Of a stretch of 64,000 bases of DNA, positions 1 to 8,351 are shown piece by piece. Origin of the DNA: Methylococcus sp. Mc7 (GTDB lineage: Bacteria; Pseudomonadota; Gammaproteobacteria; Methylococcales; Methylococcaceae); assembly GCF_019285515.1 (NCBI RefSeq), contig NZ_CP079095.1, forward strand, positions 310,001 through 374,000. Reading direction: 5' to 3'. The notes under the pieces were generated by a model. The model worked only from the letters and a program-made list of their open reading frames with translations, searched no databases and had not been told where the DNA came from. A program made the position numbers and the translations under genes. Each line of letters starts with the position of its first letter. Within the stretch, counting starts at the first letter, position 1.

Positions 1-258
1 GTAGGCGGCATAGACGATCTCCTGGCAGGTGCCAAGTGCCGCAAGCAGCAGTTCGACGGGGTTGGGGGCGGTGTCGCCGCCTCCCAGTTCGGCCGGCTCG
101 TCGACGATCAGCGGCGGAAAGTCGCGCACTTCGGCGGAGCAGCGCACCCCTTCGAGCAGGCGCGTCTTCGCCCTGAACACCAGGCGCGCACTCGCGGGAT
201 TTTTCTGCAAACCGGCGATGGCGTTTTCCAATGCCGCCTTCAGGGTTTCCTGTGACAT
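1..258 (-). CDS. OsmC family protein (partial, C-terminus outside window)
   Basis: Only the first 86 residues are present; the gene runs off the left edge. Translation from the ATG at 258 gives a protein starting MSQETLKAALENA, then a beta-rich stretch and the OsmC helix motif NPVELLLAALGTCQE, in which the Cys is the expected peroxidatic/redox Cys. OsmC-type proteins reduce organic hydroperoxides or act on related thiol chemistry in the cytoplasm. The gene is 13 nt downstream of the flavin monooxygenase-like gene and probably in the same operon with the FMN reductase, which would suit removal of peroxide by-products of flavin chemistry (inference). The second Cys would lie outside the window, so peroxidase activity cannot be judged. 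Confidence 0.75.
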   Translation of the reverse strand, partial: MSQETLKAALENAIAGLQKNPASARLVFRAKTRLLEGVRCSAEVRDFPPLIVDEPAELGGGDTAPNPVELLLAALGTCQEIVYAAY

Positions 259-271
259 ATCGGCCTCCGGA

Positions 272-1456
272 TTATTCGCCGCCCGCCTCGAACAGCTCGA
301 GCGGCAGTCCGACCAGGGTCTTGCCGATCCACTCGCGGGCGATGTTGTTGGACGGTCCCATGCCGATGCCTGCACGGGCGTCGCGGAAGATCCGCTCCAG
401 CGGGCCGCGCTTGTAGCCGTAGCCGCCGCTGACGTCGAGGGCGTTGCGCGCCGAGATGTTGGCGACCTCGGCTGCGTGCACCTTGAATTCGGTGAGCGGG
501 ATGAGAATCTGCCCCTGCGGCTGGCCGGTGGCCTGCAAGTCGTCGAGGCGCCTGGCCAGCTCGGTCTGCCAGGGCCGGAGGCTCTCCACCAGCACCTTCG
601 ACTCGCCCAGTTGCTGGCGCAGCACCTGGTAATCCGACAGCTTCTTGTCGAAATCGCGGTGATGGGTGCCGGTGAGATGTTCGGAGGCCTTCTCCAGAGC
701 GGCCCGCGCCACGCCGTGCCAGACCGAGCCGAGTCCGATCAAATAGACCGGCGAAACCCCGTGGTAGACAATGTCCTTGCCCTGGCCTTCCTCGCCTAGG
801 CGGTCGCGCGCGTGGACTTTGACGTCGCGGTAGCTGATCGGACCGCTGTGGTTGCCGCGCACGCCGAGCGCTTCCCAACCGCCGTGGGAGATGCCCTCCA
901 GCTTGGAGTCGACGATGAAGAAGCTGATGTCGGTCGGCCCCTTGGCGCCGGGGGAGCGGGTCTGGAACAGGTAGTAATCCGCCTGGCCCGCGCTGGTGGT
1001 GAACGATTTCTCGGCGTTGAGGCGGTAATGCTCGGCGCCGTCCCGCGCCGCTTCGCTGAAGTTGAACCACCAGTGGCCGCCGGAGGCTTTCTCGCTGGTC
1101 GAGTAGGTGCCGACCAGCCCCTCGCGCGCGGGTTTCAGCCAGCGTTCCTTCTGATCGCGGTTGCCGAACAGGTTGATGGTCTGCGCCGCGCCGGTATGCA
1201 TGACGTAGACCAGGCCGGTGGAGGCGCAGGCCCGGCCGATTTCCTCGGCGGCGATGGCGAAAGCCACGTGGTCCAGGCCCAGACCGCCGTATTCCTTCGG
1301 GATCAGGACGCCGTTCCAGCCGGCCTTGGCCAGGGCATCGAGGTTTTCGCGGGGAAATATGCCGTCCCGGTCGATCTTCTCGGCGTTGGGGCGGATGACT
1401 TCGTCGACCAGGCTGCGGATTTCGCTGCGGATTTTGTCGTAGTCGTGTGCTGACAT
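272..1456 (-). CDS. Acyl-CoA dehydrogenase-fold flavoprotein, probable FMNH2-dependent monooxygenase (SfnC/DszC-like)
   Basis: A 394-aa protein with the full acyl-CoA dehydrogenase layout: N-terminal helical domain, central beta domain (TYSTSEKASGG, about 115-235), C-terminal helical domain with GGYGYKRGPLERIFRDAR near residue 350. The catalytic Glu of medium-chain enzymes, expected in a YEGT-type motif just after RDAR, is Gly here (GIGMGPSN), and the alternative Glu of isovaleryl-CoA-type enzymes aligns with Val (SPVYLIGLG). Without either base, acyl-CoA oxidation is unlikely. Group D two-component monooxygenases such as DszC and SfnC share this fold, and the gene directly upstream, 9 nt away, encodes an NADPH-FMN reductase-type protein. 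A sulfur-scavenging or hydrocarbon monooxygenase is therefore inferred; the substrate is unknown. Confidence 0.72.
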   Translation of the reverse strand: MSAHDYDKIRSEIRSLVDEVIRPNAEKIDRDGIFPRENLDALAKAGWNGVLIPKEYGGLGLDHVAFAIAAEEIGRACASTGLVYVMHTGAAQTINLFGNRDQKERWLKPAREGLVGTYSTSEKASGGHWWFNFSEAARDGAEHYRLNAEKSFTTSAGQADYYLFQTRSPGAKGPTDISFFIVDSKLEGISHGGWEALGVRGNHSGPISYRDVKVHARDRLGEEGQGKDIVYHGVSPVYLIGLGSVWHGVARAALEKASEHLTGTHHRDFDKKLSDYQVLRQQLGESKVLVESLRPWQTELARRLDDLQATGQPQGQILIPLTEFKVHAAEVANISARNALDVSGGYGYKRGPLERIFRDARAGIGMGPSNNIAREWIGKTLVGLPLELFEAGGE

Positions 1457-1465
1457 GGTTTTCTC

Positions 1466-2026
1466 TCAGGCGGCTCGGGTTGCAGGAAGAGTTTGGTTGA
1501 GGGCGATGCCGACAGCCTGGCGGGCGGCGGCTTCGATGCGCTCCAGCACCACCGGGTCGGCGAAGCGCTGGCCGTCGAACAGTTGCTCGGCGGCATAGAC
1601 GCCGGACGGCACCGCGAAGGCGCCGAAGAAGCCGAACAGCGGCCGCAGTTGGTGCTCGACGATCAGCGCGTGCTTGTCGCCGCCGCCGGTGGCGCCGAGG
1701 ATGACCGGCTTTTCGTTCAGGGCCTTGGGATCGAGCAGGTCGAACAGATGCTTGAACAGCCCGGTATAGGCGCCCTTGTAGACGGGAGTCACTGCGATGA
1801 GGATGTCGGCCGCCGTGATGGCGTTCAGCGCCGCCTTGCCGACGCTGCCCAGTTCGTTGGGATTGCGGGCGGGGCCCACCACCGGGGCGAGTTCCGCCAG
1901 TTGCAGTGTCTCGGTCTCGGTCGCGGCATGGGGCCGGATCGCATCCACGATCTGTCCGGCCAGCGTCAGTGTTTTGGACGGCGAGCCCAGATTGCCGGAC
2001 ACGACCACGGTTTTTAACGTACTCAT
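1466..2026 (-). CDS. NAD(P)H-dependent FMN reductase, MsuE/SsuE-like
   Basis: 186 aa from the ATG at 2026. It starts with a flavodoxin-like beta strand and phosphate loop (VVVSGNLGSPSKT) and carries TPVYKGAYTGLFKHLFDLL and GATGGGDKHALIVEHQLRPL, both typical of the NADPH-dependent FMN reductase family that contains SsuE and MsuE. It would deliver reduced FMN to a partner monooxygenase; the neighbouring dehydrogenase-fold protein without a catalytic Glu is the obvious partner. Genes of this kind are often induced by sulfate limitation in pseudomonads, but no regulatory site is recognisable here. Confidence 0.85.
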   Translation of the reverse strand: MSTLKTVVVSGNLGSPSKTLTLAGQIVDAIRPHAATETETLQLAELAPVVGPARNPNELGSVGKAALNAITAADILIAVTPVYKGAYTGLFKHLFDLLDPKALNEKPVILGATGGGDKHALIVEHQLRPLFGFFGAFAVPSGVYAAEQLFDGQRFADPVVLERIEAAARQAVGIALNQTLPATRAA

Positions 2027-2058
2027 GAAATACCTGTCGGGTAATGGATCGGTAGGGG

Positions 2059-3399
2059 TCAGAAGCTGAAATTGGCGCCGGCGCCGATGGCCCACTCGCT
2101 GGCGGTGACCTGATAGTTGCCCAGGGCCAGGGTGGAGCGGCTGGTGTTTTCGCTGAAGGCATAGGCGCCGAAGCCGTCGAGCCGGAAATGCTGGGTGAAG
2201 GCGTAGCCCAGTCCCACGGTCAGGGTGTTCTGCCAGACGACCGGCGCCAGGGTGGTCTGAACCACCTTGGTCAGGTCGTTCCGGGCCAGGACGCCGGGCA
2301 CCGCGGTGTTCAGCGGCAGGGTACCGACGCCGTCCAGACCACCCAGCGAGCCATTCGGGCTGTTCAAGAGCAGCGAGGAGGCGTAGCTGTAGCCGGCCCG
2401 GAACTGCCAGGCGTCCAACGTGTACTGCCCGCCCAGCATGGTCAGGAACTGATCCTGGAAGATGTCCTGGTAAAGCGCGGCGCTGGACCAGTTCTTCCAG
2501 GCCACGTCGACTTCCAGCAGGAGGTTCGGGACGATGTCGGTGGCGACGCCCCAGGTGACTTCGAGCGGCTGCGCCACCTTGACCGACTGCCACTGTTCAT
2601 AGCCGTTGACCGTGGTCGACAGGATGCTGTGGTAGTCGTATTGCAGCGGGCTCTTGATCGAGGTACTCAGCGTCCATTCCGGCGCGACCTTGTAGGTGGC
2701 CCCGAGCGCGCCGCGCAGCGAGATGTTGTGCACGCTGGAGGTGGTGCCGCCGAAATTGCCGGAGAGTCCCTGCAGACCGGTGGTGCTGCCGGTGGTGCCG
2801 AGCTGGCCCAGCCCGAAACCCACCGTCAGTGCCGCGCCGAGGGACAGATCCGGAGTGACCTCCCAGGCCCCGCCGAGATTGCCGCTGAAGGACAGCAGTT
2901 CCAACACCAGTGGCAGCGTGGCCGCCCCGCCGGCACCGGCGCCGCCCAGCCCCAGACCTGCGCCGGCGTTGACGGGGCTGGTCCGGTAGTCCGCGCCAAT
3001 GCCGGAATCCACGCCGATACCACCCGCCAGCACGAATCCCGGCAACACCTCGCCGCTCACCGCCACGTCCGGCACCACATAGTTGCGGGCGGCGCTGGTC
3101 GAGGTGTGGCTGTAGCCGTCATTGGTCTGGGTATTGTCGACGTTCGGCTCCAGCAGCCCGGCCCCGAGCTCGAAATGGAGGCTCTTGAACCGGGTCAGGG
3201 TGGCGGGGTTGCCGAACAGGGCCGCCGAGACTTCCTGCGGGTTGGTGTAGGCCGCGCCCGCCATGCCGCCGGCGATCGGCTTCATGCTCAGGTTGAGGTC
3301 GGTGCCGGTGTTCAGGGCGTAGGCCGAGGTCGAAACCAGGGCGTTGGCCGCCAGCAGATAGATTCCGGGCGCCCCCGTGAGCCGTTTTGTCGTGTGCAT
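2059..3399 (-). CDS. Outer-membrane transport protein, OmpP1/FadL/TodX family
   Basis: 446 aa. The ATG at 3399 is chosen because AGGGG lies just upstream and the protein then begins with a signal peptide (MHTTKRLTGAPGIYLLAAN, cut near STSAYA). The mature part matches the FadL family: N-terminal hatch with NTGTDLNLSMKPIAGGMAGAAY and a NPATLTRF segment, then amphipathic beta strands ending in an aromatic residue (ANFSF). FadL-type porins carry hydrophobic substrates across the outer membrane. It is 32 nt upstream of the FMN reductase and oriented with it, so it could import the substrate of the monooxygenase (inference). The middle of the barrel has a Gly/Ala-rich stretch, perhaps a long loop. 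Confidence 0.85.
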   Translation of the reverse strand: MHTTKRLTGAPGIYLLAANALVSTSAYALNTGTDLNLSMKPIAGGMAGAAYTNPQEVSAALFGNPATLTRFKSLHFELGAGLLEPNVDNTQTNDGYSHTSTSAARNYVVPDVAVSGEVLPGFVLAGGIGVDSGIGADYRTSPVNAGAGLGLGGAGAGGAATLPLVLELLSFSGNLGGAWEVTPDLSLGAALTVGFGLGQLGTTGSTTGLQGLSGNFGGTTSSVHNISLRGALGATYKVAPEWTLSTSIKSPLQYDYHSILSTTVNGYEQWQSVKVAQPLEVTWGVATDIVPNLLLEVDVAWKNWSSAALYQDIFQDQFLTMLGGQYTLDAWQFRAGYSYASSLLLNSPNGSLGGLDGVGTLPLNTAVPGVLARNDLTKVVQTTLAPVVWQNTLTVGLGYAFTQHFRLDGFGAYAFSENTSRSTLALGNYQVTASEWAIGAGANFSF

Positions 3400-3863
3400 G
3401 CCGTTTTCCCCTTGTTTGAGTAGTCCTGATTCGGATACGCCGGCCTTCCCGTCGAATCTCGGAAACGGCCGGCGTACGATCGCTTGCAGGGGATATCGCA
3501 GCATTCATGCCACGATTAAACTCATTGAAAAATATGAACTCGTGTGGTTCGTTGATGGACGTGGCTGCCGCTGCAACGGCAACGGCGCGGTCGGGTTGCC
3601 GCTGTAGCGGCAGATGTCGCCGGGATTTTGAGAGCCCGGCTGAAGCGAAGGTCGGCGTCGCGCCGCCGTATTTGGGAGACTGTTATTTGTGAATATAAAT
3701 ATGCGTTTTTAGTCTTTCAAGGAATTTAAGAATTCGGATACATTGCCCTCCCAACAGCCAAGCCGACCGGTCCGCCGGAAGCCAGCGCGTTCTATCGAAC
3801 CGCTGGCTTTTTTGTCGGCTTTTTGCGGGTCTGGCCCTTATCTACAAAGGAAAAAAAACAAGC
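3400..3863. other. 464-nt divergent intergenic region between two FadL genes
   Basis: The region separates divergent FadL-type genes and must hold both promoters. An AT-rich stretch at about 3680-3735 (GTGAATATAAATATGCG and nearby) stands out from the GC-rich surroundings and is a candidate promoter/operator zone. A strong hairpin with a T-run (3779-3813) sits between it and the plus-strand start codon. No convincing ORF was seen. Confidence 0.5.
3779..3813 (+). terminator. Hairpin plus T6, leader terminator/attenuator candidate before the second FadL gene
   Basis: AAGCCAGCG (3779-3787) pairs with CGCTGGCTT (3801-3809); an inner GTTC/GAAC pair caps a four-base loop, and T3808-T3813 follows. 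It looks like an intrinsic terminator, yet the nearest plus-strand gene starts only 50 nt downstream and no plus-strand gene ends upstream. It could attenuate the FadL gene or end a short leader RNA. Confidence 0.6.
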
Positions 3864-5189
3864 ATGCGAGAACGCACATCATCTTCTGCGTGGCGGCTGA
3901 TCGGGATCGCGGCGGGTTTGCTGCCAACGGTACCGGTCCTGGCGACGGACGGCCACGTGTTGCACGGCGTGGGTTCGGTCAACCAGGCCATGGGCGGCGC
4001 CGGCATCGCGACCTCCATCGACGCCATCGGCTCGAACTACAACAACGTCTCTTCGATTTCGTTCCTGGAGAAGGACTCGGTCGAGTTCGGCGCCGAATTG
4101 TTCATTCCGGACCGCAGCTTTTCGGCTTCGACGCCGTTCGCTTCGGGCAGGGTCGACAGCAGCACGCGGGAAGCGGTGATTCCCAGCGTCGGCCTGGCCT
4201 ACAAGATCGACCAGGACTGGACCTTCGGCTTCTCCGCGTTAGGGATCGGCGGCTTCGGCGTGGATTATCCGGCGAACCTGCCCGATGCCAGCGGCAACTT
4301 CAATCCGCTCGCGGTGCCGCAGCAATACGGCGGGTTCGGTTCGATCTACTCCAACTACCAGTTGATGCAGATCACGCCTTCGATCGCGTACCGGCTCAAC
4401 CGGGATTTCTCCGTAGGCGTCGGCTTCAATCTGGACTGGGCCTCGCTCGCCGTGGATCCGTGGCCGGCCACCTCGCCCAATGCCTCGGGTTATCCCAGCG
4501 GCTCGCACGCAGCGACGAGCTGGGGCCAGGGATTCACCGTCGGCGCGACCTACCAGGTGCTGTCGAATCTGGCGCTGGGCTTGAGTTTCAAGAGTCCGCA
4601 GTGGTTCAGCAATTTCGGCTGGAATTCCCAGTATCCGAACGGCGCGCCGGCCAAATTCCAGTTCCAGCTCGATTACCCGATGATCGTCGGCGGCGGCTTG
4701 AGCTACAAGCCGGTCGACGACCTGATCCTCGCCGCCGACTTGAAGTGGATCAATTACAGCGGTACCAACGGCTTCCAGAAGAAGAACTTTGCGGCTTCGG
4801 CGTCCGGCCCCTACGTCCAGGGCTTCGGCTGGGAGAACATCTGGACCGTCGCGCTCGGGGCGCAATACAAGATCACGCCCCGGTTCACCCTGCGGGCGGG
4901 GTACAACTATAGCGACAATCCCATTCCTTCGGACCAGCAGTTCTTCAACGTCTTCGCGCCGGCCATCGTTCAGCATCACCTGACGCTGGGCGGGGGCTTC
5001 AATTTCACACCCGCCCTGGAGTTGAACCTCGCCTATTACCACGCCTTCCAGAACGACGCCTCCGGGCCTTTCATCAGCAGCGGCGGCCCCGGCTATCCGG
5101 CGATGAACCAGCCGATTCCGGGCACCAGCGTCACCAACCGGCTGGCCGAGAATTCGGTGTCGGCCCAGGTGGTCTACCGGTTCGATTAG
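3864..5189 (+). CDS. Outer-membrane transport protein, OmpP1/FadL family (second copy)
   Basis: 441 aa. AAGGA lies upstream of the ATG and a signal peptide ends near VPVLATDG. The mature protein begins GHVLHGVGSVNQAMGGAGIA, a classic FadL/OmpP1 N-terminus, and continues with alternating beta strands (LAYKIDQDWTFGFSALG, LALGLSFKSPQWFSNFGW, PRFTLRAGYNYSDNPI) to a terminal VVYRFD. It is clearly related to but distinct from the FadL protein encoded on the opposite strand. Predicted role: passage of hydrophobic compounds across the outer membrane. An intrinsic terminator follows its stop codon. Confidence 0.88.
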   Translation: MRERTSSSAWRLIGIAAGLLPTVPVLATDGHVLHGVGSVNQAMGGAGIATSIDAIGSNYNNVSSISFLEKDSVEFGAELFIPDRSFSASTPFASGRVDSSTREAVIPSVGLAYKIDQDWTFGFSALGIGGFGVDYPANLPDASGNFNPLAVPQQYGGFGSIYSNYQLMQITPSIAYRLNRDFSVGVGFNLDWASLAVDPWPATSPNASGYPSGSHAATSWGQGFTVGATYQVLSNLALGLSFKSPQWFSNFGWNSQYPNGAPAKFQFQLDYPMIVGGGLSYKPVDDLILAADLKWINYSGTNGFQKKNFAASASGPYVQGFGWENIWTVALGAQYKITPRFTLRAGYNYSDNPIPSDQQFFNVFAPAIVQHHLTLGGGFNFTPALELNLAYYHAFQNDASGPFISSGGPGYPAMNQPIPGTSVTNRLAENSVSAQVVYRFD

Positions 5190-5530
5190 TTTGCGGCACT
5201 CCTCCTCTACGCTCGGTGGCGGGTTTCACTTCGGGTGAACGCCACCGTTTTTTTTTCGAAGTCCGAAGTGCAGATACCTCCGAAGCTCATGCCCCGAGCC
5301 TTCGGCGGGTCCGACGTGGGAAGCAAATCTTGCCGGCTCACCATCTTCGCCCGCTGCGGCGCCGGTTGCGGCGCGCTAGAATAATCCGGCACGTGCCTGT
5401 GACCCTGTTCAGTTGACCGTCCGGGCTTCCCGGACGGCTGGCGGCGGAACAAAGCTACCCTACCTGTATCGTGTTCAAGCGGTCCGCGCCCTGGCGGATT
5501 CTCCAAATCAAGAGCGGCTTCGAGAACCTC
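5190..5530. other. Intergenic region between FadL gene and RNase J gene
   Basis: The first part holds the terminator of the FadL gene at 5216-5257. The remainder presumably holds the promoter for the RNase J gene; I recognise no strong -35/-10 pair, no small ORF and no RNA fold. An in-frame GTG at 5471 could extend RNase J by 20 residues into it. Confidence 0.4.
5216..5257 (+). terminator. Intrinsic terminator after FadL gene
   Basis: GGTGGCG (5216-5222) pairs with CGCCACC (5241-5247), with an inner TTCAC/GTGAA stem closed by a TTCG-type loop, followed by nine T residues (5249-5257). It lies 26 nt after the stop codon of the FadL gene. Confidence 0.9.
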
Positions 5531-6916
5531 ATGATCCCCGCCCGCGGCGAGTGCCTCTTCCTGCCCCTGGGCGGAACCGGCGAAATCGGCATGAACCTGA
5601 CGTTGTACGGTCACGACGGCGCATGGATCGCGGTGGATATGGGCATCACCTTCGGCGGCGACGATTTCCCGGAACATGCGGTGATGATGCCCGATCCGGC
5701 GTTCATCGCCGCCCGCCGCGAACGTCTCGCCGGCATCCTCCTGAGCCACGGCCATGAAGACCATATCGGCGCCCTGCCCTACCTCTGGAAACGGCTGCGC
5801 TGTCCGGTCTATGCGACGCCCTTCACGGCGGCGTTGGCGCGAGCCAAGCTCGCGCGCGCAGGGATCGACGACGCGCCGCTCATCGAAATCGCACCCGGGG
5901 AACGGTTCCAGGTCGGACCGTTCACGGTCGAATATATCGTCATGACGCACTCCATTCCGGAACCCCATGCGCTGCTGATCGGCACACCCGCCGGCGCCGT
6001 CCTGCACACCGGTGACTGGAAACTCGACGACCGTCCCATGGTGGGGCGCGGCTACGACCATCCCCGGCTTTTCGCCCTTCGGCGCGAACCGCTGCTCGCG
6101 ATGGTCTGCGATTCCACCAACGCCATGGTCCCCGGCCGCGCCGGCTTCGAGGGCGACTTGTACGAACCGCTGCTGGAATTGGGAGCGGAGGCGGCGGGAC
6201 GCATCGTCGTGACGGCCTTCGCCAGCAACATCGCGCGCCTCGTCACCCTGGCGCGGGTCGCCCGGACCTTGGGACGGCGCTTCGGCGTGGTAGGCCCGGC
6301 GATGGAACATATGGTGGCCGTGGCCCGCGCTACCGGCCACTGGCCGGGCGATCTGCCCGAACTCGTGGAAGCCCGCCACATCGGGCATCTGCCCCGCGGC
6401 GAGGTCTTCGCGGCCTGCACCGGCAGCCAGGGCGAACCCGCATCGGCATTGGCGCGGCTCGCCCAGGACCTGCATCGCGACCTGTTGCTGGACGCCGGCG
6501 ATACCGTCGTCTTCTCGTCGCGGGTGATACCCGGCAACGAGCGCGCGGTCGCACGGATTCATCAGCGCCTGCGTGAAATCGGCGTCCGGGTCGTGACCGA
6601 CGACGAGGCGATGGTGCATGTATCCGGCCATCCCGCCCAAGAAGACCTGCGCCGGCTCTACGAGTGGGTCCAGCCGCCAGTGGTGATTCCGGTCCACGGA
6701 ACGCCGAGGCATCTCACCGCCAATGCGGAACTGGCGGCCGCCTGCCACGTGCCGCATGCCTGCGTCGTCCAAAACGGCGACCTCTGCCGCTTGAGCCGGG
6801 CGGGCATACAGAAACTCGACGAGATCGAAACCGGACGGCTCTTTGTCCAGCCCGACGGCCGGCTGGCTCCGGTACCCAAGGATCTCCTGCGGGAAATGCG
6901 CGCAAAGGTGCACTGA
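5531..6916 (+). CDS. rnj: Ribonuclease J family metallo-beta-lactamase/beta-CASP ribonuclease
   Basis: 461 aa from the ATG at 5531 (a GTG at 5471 would add 20 residues with no family resemblance). The order of motifs is that of RNase J: FLPLGGTGEIGMN, SHGHEDHIGALPYL (HxHxDH metal motif), MTHSIPEPHAL, LHTGDWKLD, CDSTNAM, then the beta-CASP insert with TAFASNIARL and the C-terminal VHVSGHPAQEDL and IPVHGTPRHL. Such enzymes are 5'-3' exonucleases and endonucleases in mRNA decay and rRNA processing. At about 460 aa it lacks most of the C-terminal domain of Bacillus enzymes (about 555 aa), as short proteobacterial forms do. RNase J is not universal in gammaproteobacteria. Confidence 0.88.
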   Translation: MIPARGECLFLPLGGTGEIGMNLTLYGHDGAWIAVDMGITFGGDDFPEHAVMMPDPAFIAARRERLAGILLSHGHEDHIGALPYLWKRLRCPVYATPFTAALARAKLARAGIDDAPLIEIAPGERFQVGPFTVEYIVMTHSIPEPHALLIGTPAGAVLHTGDWKLDDRPMVGRGYDHPRLFALRREPLLAMVCDSTNAMVPGRAGFEGDLYEPLLELGAEAAGRIVVTAFASNIARLVTLARVARTLGRRFGVVGPAMEHMVAVARATGHWPGDLPELVEARHIGHLPRGEVFAACTGSQGEPASALARLAQDLHRDLLLDAGDTVVFSSRVIPGNERAVARIHQRLREIGVRVVTDDEAMVHVSGHPAQEDLRRLYEWVQPPVVIPVHGTPRHLTANAELAAACHVPHACVVQNGDLCRLSRAGIQKLDEIETGRLFVQPDGRLAPVPKDLLREMRAKVH

Positions 6917-7123
6917 TCGGCCAGGTGCCGGGCGCACGGGGGGAGACGCCGGCGATCAAGGCAAGAAGGTATTTTCGGAAGCCATGCCGGTAAGGGTATT
7001 GCCAATGTCGCCAGCGTGAAGCCAAGACCTGCGGGCGTTAACCGCAAAAAGGGGCTCGTTTCGGTAAACTCACTGCAACTTCGCGGGCGATCGCACCGCG
7101 GCCGGGTCAGAGGGGGACACAAA

Positions 7124-8140
7124 GTGGAAACAAGCCTTGCAAATCCGGCGCGAACCGTCCCTTACGCGAGGACGGCCCTCGCAACGATCCTGGCCGTCCT
7201 GGATGTGCTGACGCCGTTCTCCTCTGGCGTTCTGGCCCGAAGCGATACCCAGGGAGCGGCGGCGATTCCTCGAGCGCCGCCGGCTTTGTCGCTGCCGGAG
7301 GTCGTCAAGGGCGCGGTCGGTCCCTTCCCCTCCCATTCCAACGGATACGGCAATCCCGGTGCCAGCGGCCTGGGGTACATCGCCTTGATCACCTTGCACA
7401 CCGGACAGGCGCGAAGAGCGCTGGCCATAGCCGGACAGACCGGAGAAGGCCTGGACGGAACCTTGGCTTTCGATCGCGCGGAAGCGAGCGGGGCCTACCT
7501 GGGACAAATCAACCTCATCGTGGCCTCGTCCTTCATCGGAATCAATGGCGCCATCTGGGGGTATGACGTTGCCAAGGCAGCGGAGATCGGCGAACGCAAG
7601 CTGTTCGAGGTAAGGGAACCGAAGACGGGCGGCATCCCTGTCTACCCCGCCGATCCGCTCCTGGACGCGGCATCGCGTCTCCTGGGAACCCGCGATGCCC
7701 CGCGATTTCCCTTGCTCCCCGGCGCTCAGGTCATCGCCGCCCACAAGGAGATCACGGCGCCGGGCCCGGCAACGGTCTGGTGCGGCGTCGCCATAGCCAT
7801 CGCCGAGCATCGCGATACCGACGCAAACGCGATCATGGAGCTGTGCGGCAAGCGTGTAGGCCGATCCGGCCGAAACCCGACGGGGAAGCGCTACTTTCGC
7901 CTGGTACGCGAGAATCTCGCAAAGAGCGTGATACGCGTCGGAGCGAATCAAGGCGTGAGGTACCGTGAAATATTCGTGGGGATCAAACACGAATTCGTCC
8001 CCGAAGGTTCGGTCGGTCACGCCATGGCCACCGCTCCTTATATCGTTCTCGCGAAGAACGCCGTGCCGCCGGGAGGCCCCGAAAAACTCCTGGAAATGAA
8101 CATTTCCGATTGGGAGCAGGCGCTTCAAAAGCGCCCGTGA
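7124..8140 (+). CDS. Pyruvoyl-dependent histidine decarboxylase homologue (proenzyme) with possible export signal
   Basis: 338 aa from the GTG at 7124, chosen for the AGGGGG ribosome site 7 nt upstream. Residues about 80-330 align with the HdcA proenzyme of Lactobacillus and Clostridium: FDRAEASGAYLGQIN, then VASSFIGINGAIWGYD, with the Ser135-Ser136 pair at the self-cleavage site that makes the pyruvoyl group, and FVPEGSVGHAMATAPYI, whose Glu294 matches the catalytic Glu197. Asp117 matches Asp63, while the substrate-contacting Tyr62 is Phe116 here. The reaction would be histidine to histamine plus CO2. The first 40 or so residues are Arg-containing then hydrophobic (ALATILAVLDVL, GVLA), like a signal peptide, which is unusual for this enzyme. 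No histidine/histamine antiporter is adjacent. Substrate may differ. Confidence 0.75.
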   Translation: METSLANPARTVPYARTALATILAVLDVLTPFSSGVLARSDTQGAAAIPRAPPALSLPEVVKGAVGPFPSHSNGYGNPGASGLGYIALITLHTGQARRALAIAGQTGEGLDGTLAFDRAEASGAYLGQINLIVASSFIGINGAIWGYDVAKAAEIGERKLFEVREPKTGGIPVYPADPLLDAASRLLGTRDAPRFPLLPGAQVIAAHKEITAPGPATVWCGVAIAIAEHRDTDANAIMELCGKRVGRSGRNPTGKRYFRLVRENLAKSVIRVGANQGVRYREIFVGIKHEFVPEGSVGHAMATAPYIVLAKNAVPPGGPEKLLEMNISDWEQALQKRP

Positions 8141-8351
8141 CCGGAACCGTCCGGCCGCCGGTTCACCGCCCGATCGCAAGCCTCGAATCCCCAAGCCCTG
8201 CAGACGGTTTGTCGGCGGCCATGGCCCACCGAGTTCCGCGGTTGCGCTACGATGCCGCGCATGGAACGCCGCATCGCCCCTCTGGACAGCGATACTGTCT
8301 GCCTATCCGTCGAACCGGCCCGGTCATCCCTCGAAACCTTCGGCTGAAACA

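Noticed and set aside
240-2162. Open frame of 640 codons crossing the flavoprotein and FMN reductase genes
   Set aside because: Out of frame with two well-conserved proteins, Arg/Pro/Gly-rich shadow typical of GC-rich coding DNA.
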